A stretch of 33,393 nucleotides of DNA from a virus, in the IMG/VR virus record IMGVR_UViG_3300017818_000057, positions 1 to 33,393 of that record; one strand, given 5' to 3'. Shown here in pieces: positions 20,201-28,366 of this stretch. A program made the position numbers and the translations under genes. How positions within the stretch are numbered: the first letter of the stretch is position 1; each line of letters starts with the position of its first letter. The notes below the pieces were generated by a model, which was not told the origin of the DNA, did no database searches, and worked only from the letters and a program-made list of their open reading frames with translations.

Positions 20201-20683
20201 ATTTACAACTTTTATAAACTGTTCGTACCAGTTAGTGTTAACCGTGTCATTCCATTTTACTGTTTTACCGCTTAGATTTGTACCGTTGCTATCTGTTATA
20301 TTTTCAGTGGTGCTGACACTTGAAATCTTTAAAAGACCCTTTGCTGCTTGATTTCTAGTTACATTGTAACTTAAAAGTCTTGCCATACGTAAAACGCTTT
20401 CTCTGCGTTCAGCAAGCTCTATAAAGTTTTCTCTAGCATTAAGGTCTACTCTAAAACTAATATTTTGCCCAAGAAATGCAATCATATCAATCAATGCAAG
20501 ATACTCACTTGATTCAATATAATCGTTAAAATCTTCTGGATAGTTTTGTCTAATGTAGTTGATCATAGTTCTACGAAGATTTTCAAAGTCGTAACTTTTG
20601 AAATCTGCGTACTTGAAACTCTGATATATTTTTTGCCAATCTTCGGCAAGTAATAATCTATTTTGTCTATCAGTTGATGACAT
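17279..20683 (-). CDS. gp6: Baseplate wedge protein gp6
   Basis: In T4, gp6 dimers form the inner ring of the baseplate and clamp the wedges around the hub. The N-terminus has the conserved gp6 block: FENLRRTMINYIRQNYPEDF, IESSEYLALIDMIAFLGQN, ISFRVDLNARENFIELAERR and VLRMARLLSYNVTRNQAAKG (residues about 28-117). The C-terminal part has RIDPSSSNIIDLFVLTKTYD, YHPVKYKVLFGDKAEN, VIEAVNQYFALENWDFGETF and SELSAYIMNSLSPDI, the region related to phage Mu/P2 gpJ-type baseplate proteins. At 1134 residues it is much longer than T4 gp6 (about 660); the extra length is a beta-rich middle section (about 200-900). A GAGG ribosome site at 20695-20692 lies 8 bases before the ATG. Its stop overlaps the ATG of the giant gene by one base, so the two are translationally coupled. 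Confidence 0.95.
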   Translation of the reverse strand: MSSTDRQNRLLLAEDWQKIYQSFKYADFKSYDFENLRRTMINYIRQNYPEDFNDYIESSEYLALIDMIAFLGQNISFRVDLNARENFIELAERRESVLRMARLLSYNVTRNQAAKGLLKISSVSTTENITDSNGTNLSGKTVKWNDTVNTNWYEQFIKVVNASLNTINRFGTPNKLDNVAGIPTEKYKVNVANGILPIFTFNSSVNGADLEFEVVSADIQDGSIVEEPPLPGNTFGILYKDNGQGPGSTQSGFFVNFVQGSLQKGDFTVNLPTPNQTIDINITNVNNNDVWLYGLNESNVEQDLWTKVEAVEGNNIIYNSVSKGIRNIFSVLTRSEDRISLIFSDGTFGELPKGTFRSYYRRSANRDFDILPADIKNVTLRIPYTSSKGRVETMIIVADLASPVYTATSTESTDSIKTNAPSTYYTQNRLITGEDYNVGPLGVSQEIIKIKSINRTSSGINRYYDLTDATGKYSTTNLFADDGILYKETINKVDAFDFLTRTDIEAIINNKITSILADNNIRNFYLSEFTEQNYTELNLKWNQETYDSSSSSGYITDGDINFAVSTATSGPLKYVEPGALVKFTPPEGYYFDKDNKIVFGTPANLGDKTEIWTKVINVYDTGTSVTDAGLGGILLDDFVPTDAVLNSLKIKYVRDIIDDVKNQMIDQVFSYKTFGLRYDLVDRQWKVILQEDLNVLGDFSLGLAGDVTGQKLDSSWVVLFETNGDTYNITYRTIRYIFESKSQTRFYFDNNKKIYDSKTGKIIRDKVSVLNINRDLYSEGTTSPFTVDYDWAISSEFRDLNGYVDSKKVEVIFFDNDDDGVVDNPEIFEKIVTFGDTDYIFLKKVAYADSEFYQYCDDVITVGTPDATVDGVWYDANNDTFYSTNSSTRKVTELTGYKAFRGRDNLKFQYVHASDENARIDPSSSNIIDLFVLTKTYDTLFRQYLIGNVASMPLPQSSDSLYRDYGESINAIKSISDEVIYHPVKYKVLFGDKAENALKATFKIVKSKERVTNDNDIKSRVIEAVNQYFALENWDFGETFYWSELSAYIMNSLSPDITSIVIVPNDSTSAFGSLFEVNSESDELFISGATVADVEIITANTAEKLKSQGNLVTDTSNTTAGIQSTTNIIVGGGY
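17286..17290 (-). promoter_or_regulatory. Strong ribosome-binding site of the giant gene, inside the gp6 gene
   Basis: The minus strand reads GGAGG, 6 bases before the ATG at 17279, within the last codons of gene 6. With the TAATG stop/start overlap it fixes the start of the 4591-residue protein and suggests it is made in step with gp6. Confidence 0.8.
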
Positions 20684-20706
20684 TTTGCAATCCTCGGCTA
20701 ATACAA

Positions 20707-20714
20707 TATTTATG
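20707..20714 (-). promoter_or_regulatory. gp6: Late-type promoter box CATAAATA before gene 6
   Basis: The 51-base gap between genes 25 and 6 contains CATAAATA on the minus strand, seven of eight bases of the T4 late box. Transcription would begin near 20701, leaving the GAGG ribosome site (20695-20692) and the ATG (20683) correctly placed downstream. This is the best placed late box inside the minus-strand cluster and could give genes 6, giant, 203 and fibres their own late transcript. Confidence 0.5.
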
Positions 20715-20734
20715 CATTTTATAATATGCGTACA

Positions 20735-21178
20735 TTAAAAGATGTTGTTTCTTGAATCAAAAGTAAAGCGAAGTTTTTCGCTAATATTATAGTCAACAAA
20801 TGTTAGTTCTGCATAAATCTGTATACCGTATTCAAAGCTATCAACTGTTATGTTGTTTGCTGATACACGAGGATCGTAGTTTATAATATTGGTTACATTT
20901 TTAACAATAGCACTTTTTAAAGCATCTGTCAACGGTTCAAATATAACATCCCAAATAATAGTTCCAAACTCCGGCTGTTCTAACTTTTCTCCTAAACGTA
21001 TATGAAAATGATTAACAATATCTTGTTTGATTAATGCAATATCATTTAAAACAAAATCTTTTGAGTTTGGATCAACTGTACTCAAGCCTCTATAGCTCCT
21101 ATTTACAATAGGATTATTTTTGTATCTAGGATTGTTAATCTGTAGATTTTTATAAAGATTTTTTTCTAAAGTGCTCAT
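20735..21178 (-). CDS. gp25: Baseplate wedge protein gp25 (GPW/gp25 family)
   Basis: The 147 residues are close to T4 gp25 (132). The family core is clear: KDFVLNDIALIKQDIVNHF, IRLGEKLEQPEFGTIIWDVI, FEPLTDALKSAIVKNVTNII and NYDPRVSANNITVD, the last matching the E-P-R-V/I motif of GPW/gp25 proteins with Asp in place of Glu, then a beta C-terminus (IYAELTFVDYNISEKLRFTF). gp25 joins the sheath to the inner baseplate wedge with gp6 and gp53 and is one of the most conserved parts of contractile machines. The only ribosome site I see is AGGA at 21195-21192, 13 bases from the ATG, so initiation may be weak or coupled to the preceding gene. Gene 6 follows after 51 bases. Confidence 0.95.
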   Translation of the reverse strand: MSTLEKNLYKNLQINNPRYKNNPIVNRSYRGLSTVDPNSKDFVLNDIALIKQDIVNHFHIRLGEKLEQPEFGTIIWDVIFEPLTDALKSAIVKNVTNIINYDPRVSANNITVDSFEYGIQIYAELTFVDYNISEKLRFTFDSRNNIF

Positions 21179-21193
21179 AACGTATTTATTTTC

Positions 21194-22264
21194 CTATTGT
21201 AGTGAACTTAACTTGTTTCTCAAACTATTACTTACTGCTGTTACATCACTTGCTATTTGACTATTATTCAACTGTTTTGTTGCTTGCTCTACCGCAGATA
21301 CAACGCCAGGTGCAAGTGTGTTTACTGTTTCGGTTAAGTTTCTTACTGTTTCTACTCCAAAATCTAAAGGTATAGGAAGATCTTTTGCTACATCTGCTAA
21401 AGATTGTAATCCTGCAGAAAACTGATCTTGCGCATTATTTGGATTATTAGGACTTTTAAAGTTGTACAAAGGTTTGTCAAATGCTTCAGGTATATCCCAG
21501 TTTCTCCTAATCGTTACTAGTTTTAGTTTAGGATTGGTTGCAGAAACTGGAATATTTCTAACAAGTTTTACATCTCTGTTTGCGTTACCTACAATAGCAC
21601 TGCATGTTTTTGTAGCAGGATCATATGACTGAACAAAACCTAAAACTTGTTTATAATCAACACTTTTAAACACCAAAATATCATTTTTTCTAACTTTGTC
21701 AAACTTAGTAAATGGTATAGATCTACCATAGTTTTCATACGGTGTAACTTGACAGGTTTTTAAATAACGAAAGCCACTCCTGCTTAATATATAATTTATA
21801 AATGCAACATTCCAGTTGTATTCTGCTTTATATCCATCTTTGCTGTAATCATAACCACTTAACACAAATGCATCTAAAATGTTCTTATTTTTTCCATTTA
21901 CCCTCCAGTTTGATGCAAGAGCTTTTTGTAGATTTTTTTCTAAGATTTCAAATCCACTTATGTTTTCATCAAAATCACTAGCAGTAGGAAGTCCTTCTTT
22001 GATTCTTGGTCCTTCTATTCTATCAAATACATTGATACAGTTTTCAAAAGCAGATACAGGAGAATCTGGTAATGCAGCAGCTCTTAGATTTTCTACTACT
22101 TGTGATAATCCAAGTTCTATTCCGATATTTTCTGCAAAAGTATTAAAAACTGTATCTGCGTTTTGTATAGCATTTCTTGCTCTCACCGTAAAGTCATTAG
22201 TTGTTTGACCAACATCATCTACTGCATTAGCAACAACAGTTATCAATGAATCGTCTTGTGCCAT
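21194..22264 (-). CDS. Baseplate-cluster protein with a degenerate CHAP-like (TIGR02594-type) domain
   Basis: The 356 residues have a helical N-terminus (about 1-75), a CHAP-like middle part and a helical C-terminus (about 285-356). The middle part (about 140-250) follows the order of TIGR02594/CHAP peptidoglycan hydrolases: WNVAFINYILSRSGF (151-165), where active members have W-C-x-A-F; then KNDILVFKS for the G-D-I-V-V-F strand; QVLGFVQSYD where active members have G-H-V-G-F; and VGNANRDVKLV for the G-G-N-Q strand. The catalytic Cys position holds N152 and the His position holds V207. The fold is therefore probably kept without hydrolase activity, as a structural or wall-binding part of the hub region. 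It lies between the spike gene 5 (10-base gap) and gene 25, and an AAGGAAG ribosome site precedes it. The family match is by motif recognition and moderately sure. Confidence 0.65.
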   Translation of the reverse strand: MAQDDSLITVVANAVDDVGQTTNDFTVRARNAIQNADTVFNTFAENIGIELGLSQVVENLRAAALPDSPVSAFENCINVFDRIEGPRIKEGLPTASDFDENISGFEILEKNLQKALASNWRVNGKNKNILDAFVLSGYDYSKDGYKAEYNWNVAFINYILSRSGFRYLKTCQVTPYENYGRSIPFTKFDKVRKNDILVFKSVDYKQVLGFVQSYDPATKTCSAIVGNANRDVKLVRNIPVSATNPKLKLVTIRRNWDIPEAFDKPLYNFKSPNNPNNAQDQFSAGLQSLADVAKDLPIPLDFGVETVRNLTETVNTLAPGVVSAVEQATKQLNNSQIASDVTAVSNSLRNKLSSLQ

Positions 22265-22274
22265 GTATTCTTCC

Positions 22275-25200
22275 TTAACTTAAAACTGCTCTTGGGAACC
22301 AATCATATCTTTGACTGATTATGTTTCCATTTCTTACCCATCTGCAGGCAGTAGGTGCAGTCCTCATATTATCTCCCCATACTGCAATAGGGCCTTCACT
22401 TACTCTGCCTGAAGGATTTGCTCTTCCTCTAGATGTGCTCCACGGTCCAGGACAATATGACAAAAATCCATAAAGATCAACATGGAATCTACACGGACCC
22501 ATATAATATCTAGATTGCCCACGAGATCCAGAATCCCAACCAAACCCTTTTACACCTTGTTGAACACATACTTGTAAAAATCTTCTTAGTATAGCTTGGT
22601 GGCTAGAGTTTCTACCATCTAATATAGTATTACCCTGATACAAATCAATATCTGCTGCATGAGCATATCCGCTTTCTCCATTAAATGTAATACAGTCGTG
22701 TCTTGTACTATTTCTCACTCTATTTCCGTTTGGATATCTTCCTTGCACTGCATTAGGGTGTCCTTTTGGTGCTTGACCTGCACTTGAAATATAGATTTTT
22801 GTAATACCTGCGGCAGCGGCGGCACGTCTAAGTATTCTTTCTAACTGCGGAGAAATATCAAATCGTCTACTACATGCACGGTTTTGTTGTATAACTATAT
22901 CTCCAGCATCTCCTGAAAGACTTCTACTTTCTGCGTTTGGATTTGTTTCTACATCGGATTCGCCTTCTGGCACAACTTCACCTCTTTCGATACGTACATC
23001 TGGATGAGGCGGTGAGCCAGGTTCTGTTCTTTCAACAAGTTCAAATGCATCTTGTGCTGCAAGATAGACTTCTTCAGCATAACGAACTCTAGTAGTTAGA
23101 TTATGTCCGCCCGATCTTTCAAATGTAGCTTCAAAACTTCTAGCTGCTTCTGCAGGTGTTCTTGTTTCTCTTAATCTTTCCAAAGTTTTTGCCCATGCTT
23201 CAGGAGATGTAGGATCTGTGATTTCCCAAATAAGGTAATCTAACTGCTCTTGTAAACTTGCTTCTAGAATATCTTTATTGTAACGTTCTCTAAACTTGCG
23301 TATTCTATCTCCTCGCCATTGCACAATACCTCTAGCACCTAAACCTCCGCCAGTGCCATTGTATGCTTGTGGTCTGATTTCTGGATACGATTCAACTCGT
23401 ATATTTCCTACAATACCTGCGGCTTGAGCATCTGTAAGATTTAGTTGTTGTTTTAGATAGTTAAACGCAAACTCAACATTATCGCTTAATCCAACTAGGT
23501 CTAAATCTACATCGTCTCCAATATCGCCTCCCTCGTCTAAAGGCTCAATAGCTCTGTTAGTTGTGGTGCTAACAGTTGTGTCTGCTGTGCCTCTATCTTT
23601 TCCAATATTGATAAATGTATCAGCAATAGGAGTTTTAAAACTATCTTCCGATGGTTGTCCAGCTTCGGTTCTTTCTGGTGTGTAAAGTAACGGATTTAAA
23701 TTTTCATGTTGTGCCCATGGCTCATGCATTGGCTTACGAGCCAGCAAATCTGCTTCAAAAGGATTTACCGGAGGAAGTGTAGCACACTGTGTTGCTTCTG
23801 ATGCAAAATATGCTTCTGGTGCGAACACAGTTACTTCTTCTGCTTGTCTTGCTGTATCAGCAGTATTTGCTGCTGTACTACCGCCTTCGTTTATACGTAC
23901 ATCAGTTGTGCCATCAATATAAACCGTATTATTACCTGAGTATAAACTTAATGCACCAGTAGGATTTATTCGAATAGCTTGCGATGATTTAACATTTATA
24001 TCATTAGTACTTTGTAAATTTATGTAGTTATTAGATTTGATGTATGTATTACCATTACTATAGCTAAGAATGTCACCGTCGACTTTTAGGTTCATATTGC
24101 CTTCGGCCCAAACATTATATGCAATAGGAGTAAAAAACTCAAATCCAAGATCTGCTGTGCTTTTATGCTTTCCATCAACTTGTGTATTCATGTTACTTTT
24201 TGTATGCAGATTCATTGTGCTTTCTGATCTAAGGTTCATTACAGCATTTGTGTTAATATTCATACGCTGTTGGCTAAACAAATGTAAATCAGCTTCAGTT
24301 GATGTTAAGAAAATACCTCCAGTACTCTTTAGATTAAAGTTCAATCCTGTGGTAAGATTAAAATTGTCTGCACTGTTTACATTAATATTTCTATCACTAT
24401 CAATGCATATTTCGCCGCTTTCTGTAATGCCAATGCTTCCTGAATTTGCACTATGCGAAATGCCTGATTGAGCAGTATCTGAAATAAATGTACCTGCATC
24501 GTGTGTTATACTGTCACCGGCTTTGACTGCAAAAAACTCTCCTGATGTAGTGCTATGAGATTTTGATGTGCTATTTTTATATGTGCCGCCAATAACCATA
24601 TTCATATTTCTACACTCAAAGTTGATATCTCTATCCGCACTGAAGTTTAAGTCGTTTTCGGAGTGCACACTTATACTGTCATTTGCATAAATGTCAATTT
24701 TACCATTGCTGGTCATTTCAATCCAACTTGTTCCCCTGGCATTACCTATATAAATCAAATCTTCACTATTGTGTAATAATATTTGATGTCCTGTACGAGT
24801 ACGCATCCTTATCAATTCATTAGCAGGTATTGTTACATCGCCTTCAGTTGTTGAACCATATTCTCTATCAATATATTCAGATGGAGTGCTGTCGGCAGGA
24901 CCTACTCTTACAAACTTGTCGTCGCCGTCGTCCATAACAATGCTACTGCCACCTAATCTACTACTTGGGACATTTATTTCATTTTGCACAGTGCCAATAT
25001 TAGTAGTAGGAGCGTTTGGTCTTTTGTCCATAGGACCAGGTGTGCTTACACCAAAAACCATGCTAGGAACTTCTCTTCTAGCACTTGTGCTTGTAGTTCC
25101 TCTAATATCATCAGCTAATAAACCTTGTTCGGTTAATCTTTCAATAAACAAATCATTTCTAGGTTTAGGGTAGTTAGTAGGCTGTGTTTCTCCGGCTGGA

Positions 25201-25712
25201 TCTATAGTAGCTCTGTTGTATTCTCCTACAGGAACTTTCAGTCCTTCTGCTGCTGCAACCATTTCAGGTATTTCACTTTGCAGATCGGCATTAGCAGTAG
25301 TATTCAAAGTACTTGCTCTACCGTCAGGAATCATAAAGTTCATAAACTCTTCAGGCACACACGCAAACCAATAACCAAAATCTCTTCTACCTTCTATGAG
25401 CATTACTAAAACTTTTGAACCCACATCAGGAGGAACAAACCACATGCCATAACTTTGTGTACTTTCTGCATAAGTTGTGCCACCTTGCAATCCAGTACTA
25501 GGTGTTGCTCCATAAAATGGAGGTGCATAAAAACAAGTGATTACTTCATTACTTGCTTGATAATCATCTCCTGTGTCATTGTAATTTAATATTTGTACTT
25601 GTAACGCACCCATAAACTTTTGGTCAAGGTGAGATACAATCCTACCTATAAAAGGTCCTGTGTTGTAAGATCTATCTGAAGATCTTGCACTTCTACGCTC
25701 TTGTGATCTCAT
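22275..25712 (-). CDS. gp5: Baseplate spike gp5 with lysozyme-like and M15-type peptidase domains
   Basis: This is the central needle of the tail, which pierces and digests the envelope. Residues about 19-135 form the gp5/VgrG OB-fold (GPFIGRIVSHLDQKFMGALQ, YGMWFVPPDVGSKVLVMLIE). SSIVMDDGDDKFVRV near 264 and GHQILLHNSEDLIYIGN near 307 start a long beta-helix of short repeats running to about 611. Residues about 740-890 are a tail-lysozyme-like domain (AAGIVGNIRVESY, GGLGARGIVQWRGDR, GGHNLTTRVRYAEEV) with E774 the likely catalytic acid. Residues about 944-1085 look like an M15-family peptidase (IYISSAGQAP, STRHD, GYAHAADIDL, CRFHVDLYG), with likely zinc ligands H1005 or H1018, D1021 or D1023, and H1077. 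T4 gp5 has 575 residues and carries its lysozyme between OB-fold and helix; here the enzymes follow the helix. The ATG overlaps the stop of the upstream hub gene (ATGA). Confidence 0.93.
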   Translation of the reverse strand: MRSQERRSARSSDRSYNTGPFIGRIVSHLDQKFMGALQVQILNYNDTGDDYQASNEVITCFYAPPFYGATPSTGLQGGTTYAESTQSYGMWFVPPDVGSKVLVMLIEGRRDFGYWFACVPEEFMNFMIPDGRASTLNTTANADLQSEIPEMVAAAEGLKVPVGEYNRATIDPAGETQPTNYPKPRNDLFIERLTEQGLLADDIRGTTSTSARREVPSMVFGVSTPGPMDKRPNAPTTNIGTVQNEINVPSSRLGGSSIVMDDGDDKFVRVGPADSTPSEYIDREYGSTTEGDVTIPANELIRMRTRTGHQILLHNSEDLIYIGNARGTSWIEMTSNGKIDIYANDSISVHSENDLNFSADRDINFECRNMNMVIGGTYKNSTSKSHSTTSGEFFAVKAGDSITHDAGTFISDTAQSGISHSANSGSIGITESGEICIDSDRNINVNSADNFNLTTGLNFNLKSTGGIFLTSTEADLHLFSQQRMNINTNAVMNLRSESTMNLHTKSNMNTQVDGKHKSTADLGFEFFTPIAYNVWAEGNMNLKVDGDILSYSNGNTYIKSNNYINLQSTNDINVKSSQAIRINPTGALSLYSGNNTVYIDGTTDVRINEGGSTAANTADTARQAEEVTVFAPEAYFASEATQCATLPPVNPFEADLLARKPMHEPWAQHENLNPLLYTPERTEAGQPSEDSFKTPIADTFINIGKDRGTADTTVSTTTNRAIEPLDEGGDIGDDVDLDLVGLSDNVEFAFNYLKQQLNLTDAQAAGIVGNIRVESYPEIRPQAYNGTGGGLGARGIVQWRGDRIRKFRERYNKDILEASLQEQLDYLIWEITDPTSPEAWAKTLERLRETRTPAEAARSFEATFERSGGHNLTTRVRYAEEVYLAAQDAFELVERTEPGSPPHPDVRIERGEVVPEGESDVETNPNAESRSLSGDAGDIVIQQNRACSRRFDISPQLERILRRAAAAAGITKIYISSAGQAPKGHPNAVQGRYPNGNRVRNSTRHDCITFNGESGYAHAADIDLYQGNTILDGRNSSHQAILRRFLQVCVQQGVKGFGWDSGSRGQSRYYMGPCRFHVDLYGFLSYCPGPWSTSRGRANPSGRVSEGPIAVWGDNMRTAPTACRWVRNGNIISQRYDWFPRAVLS

Positions 25713-28066
25713 CGTAATCCTTTAAATATGTTATCTAGTTGTGATTTAAAATCTCTAGCAAAGTCATTGATACCTGCAAGTGGATCTTGTATAAAGTCTA
25801 AAGTTTTTTGTATATTTTGTTCTATCTGTCTTGCTTCTGATACTAGGTTATCAAACTGGTTAAGAACCTGTCCGAGATTTCCTGGTGCAAGTTTTGCTAA
25901 ATTTTCAATATCTAGATTTTGAAAATGTGTGTATGCTTGCTGAAACTGTTGTGCTCTTTGTAACAACGGCTTAAACTCGTTGTTTGCAACACTTGATAAC
26001 TCGTCTATGAGTGCGTTGTTATTCTGAGGCAAATCGTTGAGTAGGTTTCGTAATCTTAGAATACTATTCGAAGGCTGGTTTGCCATTCTTAGTAGTGTTA
26101 AAGTATTATTGTACATTCCGTCAGAAAAGCTACTTGTGAAAGTTACAAGTTTGTATACACCACTAAACTGATTAATAGGATCTATTTGTAATAAGTTACC
26201 GTTATAATCTACTGCACTTTTAAAATCAATCAAAACAAAAACTTCTGATCGTAAAAAATCAACTGTACCATCTGCATTTAATCCTTCTGGTCCCGCAGAT
26301 ACAGATCTGTTACCAAAATCACTATCATGCAGATAAAAAGGATCGCCCCATATTTTAAGTTCTAGTTCGATGTTATCAACATCGCTATTTAAAATATTTG
26401 CATTAAATATTCTAGCTGCTCTGAGAGCATTTTCTTCCATTCCGGCGCCGCCACTTGCATCAATAGGAATAAAGTTCACTCTATTATGTCTTGTAATCGT
26501 GCTTGTTGCATTAGCTGAAGCACTGGCTGATGCAGAATACTGTGCATTATTTTCTAAACCTGTGATATTACCACCTTCGTGAACATTTGCAGGAGTGTTT
26601 GCAGTAGTTGCAAGTTCTTTATAAAAGCTGTTATCAATATTAAATGTAAACTCTAGTATATCACTATTATCGCCGGTGTAGCTATATCTATATGCTTTAT
26701 GTGCATTATCTATAGCATAGGAGTAACTAAAGTCTGCTGTAACTTGACTTATAGCACTCATATGCATTCTAAATGGAGTAACTACATAAACTATTTCATA
26801 AGCTGGTCTACCTGATACTTGATCTTCTTGTGCATCTGCTACAAAAACTCTACTTGTTATCTTAAACCAGTTTACCATTTCATCAACTGGTGTTTGAGAC
26901 AATAACGACTGCCCATAATCACTGGTTAATATTACTTCTTCTATTATTCTTTCTATTTTTGTTCCTGGCGCAAACTGAAATCTTCTATCGGTTTCACTAA
27001 TAGACATTGATCCTCTTTGCCATACTCTTCTTTCAGCATTCCAAATGATAGTGTTATCACCAAAATCGTTTATACCAAAATCAGAAAAGTTGTTGACTAT
27101 AGGAGCATTTCCTATTATGTTTACAGACGGATCAAATGCTGCTTGCGCTGCTTCACTTCGAACAACATTTAAACTTTGTTCTTGTTCAAATCTTAGGTTT
27201 GGATCTAGGTTAAATGCATTTTCAATGCTTCTTTGTCTTATAAAATCTTGTGCCTCTACAAAATCATTTGCACCACTTAAAGCTGCATCTAAACCACGTT
27301 GTGCATCTTCGCCAGTTTGAACAGTTTGAGTATATGTATTTGTTCCACCTGTAACAGATGAAATATCATTCGGAAACTCTATTCTATATGCATCAGGTTG
27401 TGCAACTAAACCTTGTTGCGATTTTTGAAATTCTTGTCTGTTTATTTCAGTGATAAAATCTTGTAAAACTTCTGATACTGTTGCACCAGAAAAAGTAGTA
27501 TTTGTTCTAGTTGTGTTAAATGTATCAGCAAATGCAACATGGTTGTATGGTATTGCGTTAAGCTGATATACACTTCCAGACGCTTCTACACTAAACTGCA
27601 TGTCTACTAGTTTTATGCACAGTAATGCACCAGGCACAACACTGCTTGCACCTGAATCATCAAACCCAACAAATTCACATGCTAACAAAAATGGTGTATT
27701 GAGATAGTTAGTGTGACCAACTTCTGCTGCACCTATTGCAAGTGCTTGGAAAAATAATCCAACACTGTACGGTTCTGTTACAGTAAACGATAACTGAGTT
27801 GCGTTAGCATATCCTGTACCTGGATTGAAACTGTGCAAATATTCGATATTTACATCATCTATGAAATATTCAACATTAATGCCTAATGCTCTTTCAACTG
27901 CTGTTTGTACAACAGCATTGTTTCCTAGCCCGCCAGTTTCAATAAGAGTTACACCGCTATTGTAGGTGATATTACCCGTATTAAACTCGGTTTGAGATAA
28001 ACAAGCAAATCTCCAACGATAGTTATAAGATACAAACTTGTGCAGTTCATTTCTAAGCGTAGCCAT
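25709..28066 (-). CDS. Putative baseplate hub protein, gp27-like position
   Basis: The 785 residues lie directly before gene 5 with an ATGA overlap, and start right after the gene 53 stop with a GGAGG ribosome site in the last gene 53 codons. The N-terminus (MATLRNELHKFVSYNYRWRF, then beta-rich to about 220) and the later blocks LELKIWGDPFYLHDSDFGN (near 574) and FSGVYKLVTFTSSFSDGMYN (near 634) have the G-D-P-x-Y and F-S-G-x-Y-x-V motifs of hub proteins (gp27, gpD and VgrG base). The last 100 residues are helical and Gln/Asn/Leu-rich, probably a coiled coil. By position it should be the trimeric hub that carries the gp5 spike and starts the tail tube. Direct T4 gp27 homology is not clear by eye, and a gp26- or gp29-like role is possible. 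Hub membership is likely, exact identity uncertain. Confidence 0.65.
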   Translation of the reverse strand: MATLRNELHKFVSYNYRWRFACLSQTEFNTGNITYNSGVTLIETGGLGNNAVVQTAVERALGINVEYFIDDVNIEYLHSFNPGTGYANATQLSFTVTEPYSVGLFFQALAIGAAEVGHTNYLNTPFLLACEFVGFDDSGASSVVPGALLCIKLVDMQFSVEASGSVYQLNAIPYNHVAFADTFNTTRTNTTFSGATVSEVLQDFITEINRQEFQKSQQGLVAQPDAYRIEFPNDISSVTGGTNTYTQTVQTGEDAQRGLDAALSGANDFVEAQDFIRQRSIENAFNLDPNLRFEQEQSLNVVRSEAAQAAFDPSVNIIGNAPIVNNFSDFGINDFGDNTIIWNAERRVWQRGSMSISETDRRFQFAPGTKIERIIEEVILTSDYGQSLLSQTPVDEMVNWFKITSRVFVADAQEDQVSGRPAYEIVYVVTPFRMHMSAISQVTADFSYSYAIDNAHKAYRYSYTGDNSDILEFTFNIDNSFYKELATTANTPANVHEGGNITGLENNAQYSASASASANATSTITRHNRVNFIPIDASGGAGMEENALRAARIFNANILNSDVDNIELELKIWGDPFYLHDSDFGNRSVSAGPEGLNADGTVDFLRSEVFVLIDFKSAVDYNGNLLQIDPINQFSGVYKLVTFTSSFSDGMYNNTLTLLRMANQPSNSILRLRNLLNDLPQNNNALIDELSSVANNEFKPLLQRAQQFQQAYTHFQNLDIENLAKLAPGNLGQVLNQFDNLVSEARQIEQNIQKTLDFIQDPLAGINDFARDFKSQLDNIFKGLR

Positions 28067-28366
28067 TTAACCTCCAAGTATTCTACTGAGATAACTTTGT
28101 TTAGGTAGCTTTATTTCAACACCAGCTCTAAAGTCAAATATAGGATCTTTTAATATTTCCATATTACGATTTGTAAATACCCACCAAAGTTTTGCATCTT
28201 TGTATAAATCATATGCTAATAAATCAGGTCTAAAGTTATATTGCGGTTGTATAGTATAGTTTATGTCATCGTCTTCGCCAATAATAGGAACGTGAACATA
28301 ATAACCTAGATTGTTTTTTTCTAGTTTAGTAAACTGATAAGGACTTTTCTGTGAATATTGTGCCAT
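28067..28366 (-). CDS. gp53: Baseplate wedge protein gp53
   Basis: The diagnostic gp53 block is present: YNFRPDLLAYDLYKDAKLWW, VFTNRNMEILKDPIFDFRAG, then VEIKLPKQSYLSRILGG. gp53 joins neighbouring wedges in the T4 baseplate. This protein has 99 residues against about 196 in T4, so only the conserved core is kept, and marine T4-like phages often have such short forms. The ATG overlaps the stop of the upstream gene by one base (TAATG), with a GGAGG site at 28380-28376, 9 bases before the start. The stop is followed at once by the ATG of the hub gene. The coupling suggests matched synthesis of wedge and hub parts. Confidence 0.9.
   Translation of the reverse strand: MAQYSQKSPYQFTKLEKNNLGYYVHVPIIGEDDDINYTIQPQYNFRPDLLAYDLYKDAKLWWVFTNRNMEILKDPIFDFRAGVEIKLPKQSYLSRILGG

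Noticed and set aside
19965-20351. 128-codon plus-strand open frame antisense to gene 6
   Set aside because: It lies wholly opposite a confident gene and has no motif or plausible start signal.
21183-21190. AATAAATA late-like box on the minus strand before gene 25
   Set aside because: The box ends only 4 bases before the ATG, so a start 6 bases downstream would fall in the start codon. It is probably chance in AT-rich DNA.
24070-24471. 133-codon plus-strand open frame antisense to gene 5
   Set aside because: It lies opposite the repetitive beta-helix coding region; the composition (Leu/Phe/Ser-rich) is what antisense reading of that region gives, with no ribosome site or family match.
22275-25712. 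Gene 5 as a type VI secretion VgrG of a bacterium
   Set aside because: The OB-fold and beta-helix are shared, but the neighbours 53, 25, 6, 55, 46 and 47 are phage genes in T4-like order.
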